Shown: positions 32,374-38,053 of the stretch, piece after piece
Numbering within the stretch: the stretch's first letter is position 1
Layout: each line of letters opens with the position of its first letter
DNA from: Akkermansia muciniphila
GTDB lineage: Bacteria > Verrucomicrobiota > Verrucomicrobiia > Verrucomicrobiales > Akkermansiaceae
Length of the DNA stretch: 38,053 nt
Direction: 5' to 3'
Assembly (NCBI GenBank): GCA_945879075.1
Contig: CAMCUY010000012.1
Span: 1-38,053 of the forward strand
Translations under genes and position numbers: made by a program
Notes under the pieces: generated by a model
What the model was told of the DNA's origin: nothing
What the model saw: only the letters and a program-made list of their open reading frames with translations
Databases searched by the model: none

Positions 32374-32910
32374 ATGAGCAGCCCTTCTTCCAATACCGTC
32401 CACACGGCCTACGATTCGAAAATCGAGGGCAACGTGATCATCACCCGCGTGGATGCCGCCATCAACTGGATGCGGAAAAACTCGCTGTGGCCGATGCCGA
32501 TGGGCCTCGCCTGCTGCGCGATCGAGTTGATGGCGACGGCGTCGAGCCGCTTCGACATTTCCCGCTTCGGCATGGAGGTGATGCGGTTTTCGCCCCGCCA
32601 GGCGGATGTTTTGATCGTTTCCGGGACGGTGACTTACAAGATGGCGCTGGCGGTGAAGCGGGTCTGGGACCAGATGCCAGAGCCGAAATGGTGCATCGCG
32701 ATGGGAGCCTGCGCCTCTTCCGGCGGGATGTATCGCAGCTACGCGGTGCTGCAAGGCATCGACAAGCTGATCCCGGTGGACGTCTATATTTCCGGCTGCC
32801 CGCCGCGGCCCGAGGCATTGATCGAAGGGCTGATGAAGCTTCAAACCAAGATCGAAGGCGAGCATTCCACCATGGATCAGAAGAAGGCGTTGTTCGACGA
32901 GATCGCCTGA
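32374..32910 (+). CDS. nuoB: NADH-quinone oxidoreductase subunit B
   Basis: A 178-residue complex I subunit that carries the N2 [4Fe-4S] cluster, the last iron-sulfur centre before quinone. The ligands are visible: Cys47 and Cys48 ('[10 protein letters not shown]'), Cys113 ('MGACASSGG') and Cys142 ('SGCPPRPE'). '[20 protein letters not shown]' and '[10 protein letters not shown]' are standard. The ATG at 32374 is chosen as the first with a sensible N-terminus; the frame remains open to 32332. nuoC follows after 23 bases. Unlike most nuo operons, there is no nuoA upstream. A Rex-type operator precedes the gene. Confidence 0.96.
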   Translation: MSSPSSNTVHTAYDSKIEGNVIITRVDAAINWMRKNSLWPMPMGLACCAIELMATASSRFDISRFGMEVMRFSPRQADVLIVSGTVTYKMALAVKRVWDQMPEPKWCIAMGACASSGGMYRSYAVLQGIDKLIPVDVYISGCPPRPEALIEGLMKLQTKIEGEHSTMDQKKALFDEIA

Positions 32911-32933
32911 GTTTTTCAAACCGAATTCAAGAA

Positions 32934-33503
32934 ATGTCAGCAGCAGCCGATGTCACCCAGCTCCGCGATGCATTCGGCGGAAAAGTCGTTGAAACCCTCG
33001 AATTCCGCGGCGAGCAGACCCTGCGCGTGGAGCTCGGCTCCTTGCATGACGTGCTCGCGAAGTGCCGGAACGAGCTCGGCTACGAGATGATCCTGGATAT
33101 TTCCAGCGTCGATCATTTCGGCGAGGACCCGCGCTTCGAGATGGTTTATGAAATCGCCACGCTCGATGACTCCAAGCATCTGCGGATCAAGGCGAAGGTC
33201 GGCGAGGACGAGAAGGTGCCCTCGGCGACGGATCTTTGGCTAGGCGCGGATTGGCACGAGCGGGAGGTTTGGGACATGATGGGAATTCCGTTTTCCGGCC
33301 ACCCGAATCTCAAGCGCATCCTGATGTGGGAGGGCTATCCGTATTTCCCGTTGCGGAAGGATTTCCCGCTCGCCGGTCGTCCGACGGACATGCCGGATGT
33401 GGCGTTCACCGGAGTGGCGCCACTGGAAGGCGGGCCGTTCGTGACGAGCGCCGGCGGCGAGGACGTCGCCCGCCGCGAACCGCGGGCCCAAGTGGTCGAG
33501 TGA
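32934..33503 (+). CDS. nuoC: NADH-quinone oxidoreductase subunit C
   Basis: A 189-residue peripheral complex I subunit (30-kDa subunit family). The signature is 'EREVWDMMGIPFSGHPNLKR' and 'ILMWEGYPYFPLRKDFPL'. The N-terminal part ('MILDISSVDHFGEDPRFEMV') is also typical. The protein helps join the NADH-oxidising arm to the quinone module with NuoB and NuoD. In many bacteria nuoD follows or is fused; here a rhomboid protease gene follows after 22 bases instead, so the rest of complex I must be encoded elsewhere. The start ATG has AAGA just before it. Confidence 0.95.
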   Translation: MSAAADVTQLRDAFGGKVVETLEFRGEQTLRVELGSLHDVLAKCRNELGYEMILDISSVDHFGEDPRFEMVYEIATLDDSKHLRIKAKVGEDEKVPSATDLWLGADWHEREVWDMMGIPFSGHPNLKRILMWEGYPYFPLRKDFPLAGRPTDMPDVAFTGVAPLEGGPFVTSAGGEDVARREPRAQVVE

Positions 33504-33525
33504 TTTTTCCTAACCGCGCGCCGGC

Positions 33526-34284
33526 ATGACTTCGACCGGCGCGCCGTTTTCCAGTCTCGGGCGGAATCTGCGCCAGGTCGGGAGTTCGCCGGTTTGCTGG
33601 GCGTGGGTGGCGGTGATTTTGGGAATACAGGCGCTGGTGATGGCGGTGGGCGGACCCGACCGTCAACCGGCTTGGGGGTGGTTTCAAATGCTGGGCTTGA
33701 GTCGCGAGGGCGTTTTCTCAGGCAGGATCTGGCAGGTTTTCAGCTACGGTTTATTGCACGGCGGCTGGTGGCATGCCGGGGTGAACGCGCTGTTCGTGCT
33801 GCTGATCGGATCGAGGATCGAGCACGCGGCGGGGCGCGCGGCCGTGACGAAAGCGGTGATTTTCGGGGTCATCGGCGGCGGGATCGGTCACTTGGTGTTA
33901 GCTCCGGGTGGCGGCGGCGCTTTGCTGGTCGGTCTGTCAGGGGGCTGTCTGGGTTTGTTGCTGCTGCTGACCACCTTGTCACCGCAGTCGCGGATGATGC
34001 CGCTGCCGGTCTCGGGCAAAAGTCTCGGACTCGGAATCCTGGCGGCGGAGTTGATCCTTGCATTGATCGATCCGGCCGCGGGGCTGCCTGGGTTTTCCAA
34101 GCTGGGAGAAATCCTCGCCGGGCACGGGCTGGGAGGCTGGTTTCAAATCGGCCATGCCTGCCACTTCGGCGGTGGTGTGGCTGGATGGGTTCTCGGGCGC
34201 TGGTTGCTGCGCCCCCGCATCACACTGGAACGCCTCCGCCGCGACAGGGAGCGGCAAGAGGCGAGGGAGTCCCGGCGGAGGTGA
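33526..34284 (+). CDS. Rhomboid-family intramembrane serine protease
   Basis: A 252-residue, six-span membrane protein. The catalytic Ser138 lies in 'VGLSGGCLG' (GxSG motif) and the catalytic His213 in 'HACHFGGGVAGW'. 'HGGWWHAGVNALF' gives the conserved His and Asn of the oxyanion region. Rhomboids cleave membrane proteins within the bilayer; the substrate is unknown. A charged basic tail (225-252) lies in the cytoplasm. It follows nuoC by 22 bases and could be read from the same transcript; it ends five bases from the convergent lipoprotein gene. Confidence 0.9.
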   Translation: MTSTGAPFSSLGRNLRQVGSSPVCWAWVAVILGIQALVMAVGGPDRQPAWGWFQMLGLSREGVFSGRIWQVFSYGLLHGGWWHAGVNALFVLLIGSRIEHAAGRAAVTKAVIFGVIGGGIGHLVLAPGGGGALLVGLSGGCLGLLLLLTTLSPQSRMMPLPVSGKSLGLGILAAELILALIDPAAGLPGFSKLGEILAGHGLGGWFQIGHACHFGGGVAGWVLGRWLLRPRITLERLRRDRERQEARESRRR

Positions 34285-34289
34285 GCGGG

Positions 34290-35270
34290 TCAGAGAGGTC
34301 CCGGGGCGGGGGTGGCTTGCTCGGTCGCCCCGGGTTTAGCTTGCCGGTTTCCTCGCAGGAAGGAACGGCTTTCACGCTGGTTGCTAGGCGGCGCGGCGGG
34401 CTGTGCTTGTTCGCTGTTTCCTCCCCGCGAGAACGACCGGCTCGAGCCCGGGCTGCTCCGCTGCTCGTCGGGTTGCGCCAAGGGGCGGACTTCTCTCTGA
34501 GCGGCGGGCTCCGTTTGTGAGCGGGGGTTGTTGTTATACTGCGGAGCGCGGCGGGACTCTTGTCGTGGTGCCGGCTGGATTTTGTTCACCGGGGTGTTAT
34601 AGCCCGACGGAAGGCGGGCGCTGCCTTCCTGCCGGGTGTGCGGCTGCGTGCTGGATCGCGGGGCTTGGTAGTTTTGATGTCCCGACTCGCGGCTGCGGTC
34701 GTAGGACGTGCCGTAAGGACGGGTGCCGCTGCTCGAGCGGGTGTTGTAATCCTGCCTGTCATAGCCGCCCTGCGCCGGGCGCTGCTGTTGATAGGAGCCG
34801 CTGTAAGCCGGCTGCTGGCGGACTTGTCGCGCCCATTGATAATTCGAACCGCGGTATGCGGACTCGCGGTTGCGATAGTTGACCACCGTCACGTTGGAGA
34901 CGCGGCTGGGTGGGCGGCAATAACCGCTTCCGGGACGCCAGCCGTAAGGATGCGGCACGCCGTAAACGACGGGCGGGCGATAGCCGACGGGGTAGTAGCC
35001 ATAAAGATACGGATCGTAGTAGGCCCGGCGGCGGTAGTCGTAATAACTGTAACAAGTCGGGTCGTAGCCCCAGTGCGGGTCGCCCGTGCCGACGAAGACG
35101 GAGGTGGAAAACGAGCTGCCTCCGTAGCCGTAGCCTTGGCCGTAGCCGGAACTGTAGGATCCGCCGATGGAGGTCGCTGAGTAATAGGGATCGTAAGCGC
35201 AGGAGGTGAAACCCAAGGCGACCACAGCTCCCACTGCGGCACCGGCCAATCGACGAAGGTTTGTCTTCAT
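34290..35270 (-). CDS. Tyr/Gly/Arg/Gln-rich lipoprotein of unknown function
   Basis: A 326-residue protein with an N-terminal lipoprotein signal: basic start, hydrophobic 'AAVGAVVALGFTSC' and Cys24 as the lipidated residue. Residues 25-130 are packed with Tyr and Gly ('SYSSGYGQGYGYGGS', 'YYDYRRRAYYDPYLYGYYP'). The remainder is low-complexity and disordered, rich in Gln, Arg, Ser and Pro, ending 'ATPAPGPL'. No enzyme motif is seen. Such Tyr-rich lipoproteins are frequent in Planctomycetes and Verrucomicrobia and probably sit on the outer membrane; a structural or cross-linking role would be guesswork. It is divergent from galE and convergent with the rhomboid gene. Confidence 0.75.
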   Translation of the reverse strand: MKTNLRRLAGAAVGAVVALGFTSCAYDPYYSATSIGGSYSSGYGQGYGYGGSSFSTSVFVGTGDPHWGYDPTCYSYYDYRRRAYYDPYLYGYYPVGYRPPVVYGVPHPYGWRPGSGYCRPPSRVSNVTVVNYRNRESAYRGSNYQWARQVRQQPAYSGSYQQQRPAQGGYDRQDYNTRSSSGTRPYGTSYDRSRESGHQNYQAPRSSTQPHTRQEGSARLPSGYNTPVNKIQPAPRQESRRAPQYNNNPRSQTEPAAQREVRPLAQPDEQRSSPGSSRSFSRGGNSEQAQPAAPPSNQRESRSFLRGNRQAKPGATEQATPAPGPL

Positions 35271-35391
35271 GCGCCTACGACAGCACAGCCCGGCATACTA
35301 TTCGAACGGATTTCACGGGAATTTTCGGTCCCGGCCTCCCGTGGGTTGACAGGACCCGGGTTTCTTCGGTTTCTTGGCTTACACAGATTTT

Positions 35392-36411
35392 ATGGATCCT
35401 TCAAACACACCCATTCTTGTCACCGGGGGAGCCGGATACATTGGTTCCCACACCGTCCGCCTGCTGGCGGGCCAAGGCCGCAAAATCGTCGTCCTCGACA
35501 ATCTCGTTTTCGGCCACGACCAGGCGATCATCGATCCGGACGTGGAACTGGTGGTCGGCGAGGTTGGCGACCAGGAGTTGGTGCGTTCGCTTTTCGCCAA
35601 GCACCAGTTTGGCGCCGTGATCCATTTCGCGGCCTACGCCTACGTCGGCGAATCGGTGACCAACCCGCTGAAATATTACCAAAACAACACCGCCGAGCCG
35701 ATCAAACTGCTGCAAGTGATGCAGGAAGCCGGCTGCAAGGTCTTCGTTTTCTCCTCCACCTGCGCCACTTACGGCGTGCCCGACAAGTTGCCGATCACCG
35801 AGACCAACCAACAAAAGCCGATCAATCCCTATGGCATGAGCAAGCTGATGGTGGAGCACGTCCTCGCCGATTGCGGCACCGCGTGGGGCCTGCGCAGCGC
35901 CTGCCTGCGTTATTTCAACGCCAGCGGCTGCTCGCCTGACGGAAAAATCGGTGAAGATCACAACCCGGAAACTCACCTCATTCCCCGCGTGATGATGGCG
36001 GTGACCGGCGAGATCGACCACCTCGAAGTCTTCGGCACCGACTACGACACGCCGGACGGCACCTGCATCCGCGACTACATCCACGTCGAGGATCTGGCCG
36101 ACGCCCACGCCCGCGCACTCGACCATTTGGCCGCCGGGGGCGCGTCCGTCCGCTGCAATCTCGGCACCGGAGTCGGTGTCTCGGTGAAGGAAATCATCTC
36201 CGCCGTCGAGGAAATCACCGGCAAGACCGTCCCGGTCAAATACGGCCCCCGGCGCGAGGGCGACCCCGCCTCGCTGGTCGCCGATCCCGCTCTCGCCAAG
36301 GAACTGCTCGGCTGGGTCGCCAGCCGCAAGGACATCCGCGACATGGTCGGTCCCGCCTGGCTCTGGACCTCCGGCCCACGGGGCGGCAGATACCCGGCCA
36401 ACCGGAAGTAG
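35392..36411 (+). CDS. galE: UDP-glucose 4-epimerase
   Basis: A 339-residue short-chain dehydrogenase that interconverts UDP-glucose and UDP-galactose with bound NAD+. The Rossmann motif is 'VTGGAGYIGSH' (10-20). The active site has 'FSSTCATYG' (Ser/Thr) and the YxxxK in 'NPYGMSKLMVE'. 'LRYFNASGCSPDGKIGEDH' and 'DYIHVEDLADAHARAL' are GalE-typical. The C-terminal 'RREGDPASLVADP' also fits. It supplies sugars for cell-surface polysaccharides. The ATG at 35392 is chosen; TTG at 35374 is in frame. A TTGACA at 35346-35351 is upstream, but no good -10 box follows it. Confidence 0.94.
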   Translation: MDPSNTPILVTGGAGYIGSHTVRLLAGQGRKIVVLDNLVFGHDQAIIDPDVELVVGEVGDQELVRSLFAKHQFGAVIHFAAYAYVGESVTNPLKYYQNNTAEPIKLLQVMQEAGCKVFVFSSTCATYGVPDKLPITETNQQKPINPYGMSKLMVEHVLADCGTAWGLRSACLRYFNASGCSPDGKIGEDHNPETHLIPRVMMAVTGEIDHLEVFGTDYDTPDGTCIRDYIHVEDLADAHARALDHLAAGGASVRCNLGTGVGVSVKEIISAVEEITGKTVPVKYGPRREGDPASLVADPALAKELLGWVASRKDIRDMVGPAWLWTSGPRGGRYPANRK

Positions 36412-36427
36412 AAGTACCCGCGATGTA

Positions 36428-36457
36428 TTGACATTTCCACTTGCGACAGGCTATGAA
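36428..36457 (+). promoter_or_regulatory. Candidate sigma-70 promoter for the prepilin cluster
   Basis: TTGACA (36428-36433), identical to the consensus -35 box, is followed after 18 bases by TATGAA (36452-36457), four of six for the -10 box. Transcription would start near 36464 and give a leader of about 28 bases to the ATG at 36492. Assigned by eye. Confidence 0.45.
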
Positions 36458-36491
36458 CGCGGGCATTTTGCCGCAACCCGAAACCAAACCC

Positions 36492-37205
36492 ATGCACTCA
36501 GCTGATTTGAAAATTGATCCCCGGCGGCACAGCCAAGCCTTCACGCTGGTGGAAATGCTCGTCGTGATCGCCATCATGTCCATTCTGATGACCGCCGGAG
36601 CCATCGGCTTAGGCGGCATGGGCGGCAAGGGCGTGACCAGCGGCGTGGCTTCGGCCGAGTCGTTGTTTGACGAGGCGAGATCGATCGCCGTCGGCCAGAG
36701 GACCCGGGCACGGGTGATGATCGCCAAGGATCTGACGAATAATCCCGCTGATAATCTTCGCCGCATTGTGGTTGCATCTGCGGAAATCGATTCTGTAACA
36801 GGATTGGAGAAAAGTCCTGAAAATTGGATTCTCTCAAGCCGCGGCGTGGTGCTTCCAGACCAAACTTTTTTCAGTCAGGAGTATAGCAAGAAGGATAAAG
36901 ATGACCCGAAAGACCCGAACGGAAAGATCGACGAGATCGCATCATTGTCCGGTGCCAAAGCCGCCTATGCTGGTTCCTATTATTATTACGAGTTCAATGC
37001 CGAGGGGATTTGCACGACTCCTGGGGCGGGTTTTGTCATCGGCGCGGGAGCACGGAGCGTCAATGCTGCTGCGACGAACAAGCCCAAGGTTACTTCCGCT
37101 GGCAAGCGCGATTTCGGTGGCTTCGTCGTCTGGCGAAACGGCCGAACTTCGGTTTTCCGCAGCCCGGAACAGATTGAAATTCCGGCCACTGTCAAAGAAT
37201 TCTAA
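36492..37205 (+). CDS. Prepilin-type (GspH-like) pseudopilin
   Basis: A 237-residue protein with the prepilin peptidase site and hydrophobic helix 'AFTLVEMLVVIAIMSIL' near residue 18 to 34; the Glu at position +5 of the mature protein is present. The long leader (about 16 residues, basic) is typical. The globular part is beta-rich and ends with 'FGGFVVWRNGRTSVFRSPEQ'. It is probably a minor pseudopilin of a type II secretion or type IV pilus-like machine, exported through the inner membrane. Two further prepilin-like genes follow at once. The codon after the last shared one is three bases before the next ATG. Confidence 0.8.
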   Translation: MHSADLKIDPRRHSQAFTLVEMLVVIAIMSILMTAGAIGLGGMGGKGVTSGVASAESLFDEARSIAVGQRTRARVMIAKDLTNNPADNLRRIVVASAEIDSVTGLEKSPENWILSSRGVVLPDQTFFSQEYSKKDKDDPKDPNGKIDEIASLSGAKAAYAGSYYYYEFNAEGICTTPGAGFVIGAGARSVNAAATNKPKVTSAGKRDFGGFVVWRNGRTSVFRSPEQIEIPATVKEF

Positions 37206-37208
37206 ATC

Positions 37209-37946
37209 ATGATATCCAAGCCCACTTGCCGCCAGCGCGGCTTCACCCTTCTCGAAACCGTCATCGCCATCGGCGTTCTCGCGGTGCTGCTCACCGGATT
37301 CATGGTGGTGTTCGCGCCGGCAGCCGACGGCATCCGCAAATCCATCAACGTCCAGCAGGCCGACCGCATGGCGTCCGCGCTTGAACAGGAGTTGGTGACG
37401 CTGAGGAAAGGTCAGGAGTCAGCTACGATCAAGACTGGATTCGATAAATCCTTCGAGTGGATCGAGAATGAGAACGGAGCGAAGGATGCGTTACTCGTTT
37501 ATCAATACCGGGGCAGAATTACGGGAAGCCTTCGTAACGATAACACGCCGGAACCGGAGCCATCGGTGAAAGACAAGTTGCCGGGCAAAGGCTATGTGGT
37601 GGTTCCCATGGTGCGCCGCCGGAGTGATACTGCCGATCTGGCCAAGGATTTGGAAGCGGTCGAAGGTGCTGTCTATCTAGTGAAATGCACGCAGCTTGTT
37701 TTTGATACGACCTCAGGCGGGCTGAAGGTGGGGACAGCTGGAAAAATCATCGATCCTAAAGGTTCCACCCCCTATGGATCAGCGGATGGCCCGCCTATTT
37801 ATCCGGAAGCGGTCATCGCGTTCTCAGCTGAATTCCACATGCTGCCCGCGAAGACGGCTTCCTACATCTCAGGCGACGCGTTCACCAAGAAATTCAACTC
37901 CGCTAAAAACCCTGTCTTCACCCGCAATCTGGCAGTGCGCCGCTAA
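37209..37946 (+). CDS. Prepilin-type pseudopilin (GspI/PilV-like)
   Basis: A 245-residue prepilin-like protein. The cleavage/methylation motif is 'RGFTLLETVIAIGVLAVLLT' (residues 10-29), with Glu at mature position 5. After the helix, the soluble part carries no recognised domain; it contains 'GYVVVPMVRRRSD' and a well-formed beta-rich C-terminus. It sits three bases after the stop of the first pseudopilin gene and is followed by a third, so the trio is one transcription unit. The set could be a minor pseudopilin group (GspH-GspI-GspJ order) or part of the Verru_Chthon cassette; I cannot tell which. Confidence 0.78.
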   Translation: MISKPTCRQRGFTLLETVIAIGVLAVLLTGFMVVFAPAADGIRKSINVQQADRMASALEQELVTLRKGQESATIKTGFDKSFEWIENENGAKDALLVYQYRGRITGSLRNDNTPEPEPSVKDKLPGKGYVVVPMVRRRSDTADLAKDLEAVEGAVYLVKCTQLVFDTTSGGLKVGTAGKIIDPKGSTPYGSADGPPIYPEAVIAFSAEFHMLPAKTASYISGDAFTKKFNSAKNPVFTRNLAVRR

Positions 37947-37967
37947 CTTTCCAACTCAAACCCAATC

Positions 37968-38053
37968 ATGAACACCCAACCGACTTCCTCCATCAAAAGT
38001 GGTTTCACGCTGATGGAGTTGATGGTGGCCATGGCCATCACGACGATTATCGT
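37968..38053 (+). CDS. Third prepilin-type protein (partial, cut by window end)
   Basis: Starts with an ATG at 37968, 21 bases after the previous stop. The visible 28 residues hold a short leader and 'SGFTLMELMVAMA', the prepilin peptidase and N-methylation motif with Glu at mature position 5. The rest lies beyond the window. By its place it would be the GspJ/PilW-like member of the cluster. Confidence 0.85.
   Translation, partial: MNTQPTSSIKSGFTLMELMVAMAITTII

Noticed and set aside
35346..35375. Possible galE promoter starting with TTGACA at 35346
   Set aside because: At 16-19 base spacing the best -10 candidate matches only two or three of six positions, so it is not listed as a feature.
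1..38053. CRISPR array or tandem repeats
   Set aside because: No regularly spaced direct repeats were seen anywhere in the window.

Overview
The window reads as chromosomal DNA of a GC-rich Gram-negative bacterium, most likely a member of the Verrucomicrobiae. The signs are clusters of prepilin-like proteins of the kind common in Verrucomicrobia, a DUF4175-type membrane protein operon with a prenyltransferase-fold protein, many 4-base start/stop overlaps, two outer-membrane-type lipoproteins and a NodT-type outer membrane channel. The assignment rests on gene content and recall, not on a search.

Layout. 1-3.8 kb (+): the tail of an unknown gene, a membrane-anchored TPM-like protein, a TPMT-family methyltransferase, and a pair of overlapping HtrA-like genes of which the second has lost its catalytic residues. 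3.8-5.6 kb (-): a photolyase and a small AP2-like protein beside an AT-rich stretch. 5.8-7.5 kb (+): rpoA-rplQ with a strong terminator, then an exported thioredoxin-fold protein. 9.4-10.3 kb (-): gluQ, preceded on its 3' side by a PIN-domain relic. 10.9-15.2 kb (-): a complete tripartite ABC efflux operon (permease, ATPase, adaptor, outer membrane factor). 15.3-19.4 kb: a duplicated CxxC protein (+), a fungal-type cystathionine gamma-synthase and glutamine-dependent nadE (-), with a decayed gene behind nadE. 19.5-21.3 kb: a GH16 agarase-like relic, parA, and a truncated REP-associated transposase with a REP-like hairpin. 21.4-23.7 kb: sixA and fabG (-), panE (+).

23.8-32.3 kb (+) is the most interesting part. 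Six genes are joined by overlapping start and stop codons except at one short junction: a DUF4175-like membrane protein with a long coiled coil, a small Gly/Met-rich exported protein, an exported prenyltransferase-fold (alpha/alpha toroid) protein, and three tandem exported paralogues that share a repeat-repeat-beta sandwich-repeat-repeat plan. This looks like a dedicated cell-envelope assembly of unknown function.

32.3-38 kb: a perfect Rex-type operator directly before nuoB-nuoC, then a rhomboid protease, a Tyr/Gly-rich lipoprotein (-), galE, and three prepilin-like genes, the last cut by the window edge. No tRNA, rRNA or CRISPR array was seen. Several relics (PIN domain, post-nadE gene, GH16 enzyme, transposase) lie between 8.9 and 21.3 kb, so this part of the chromosome has taken in and lost genes.
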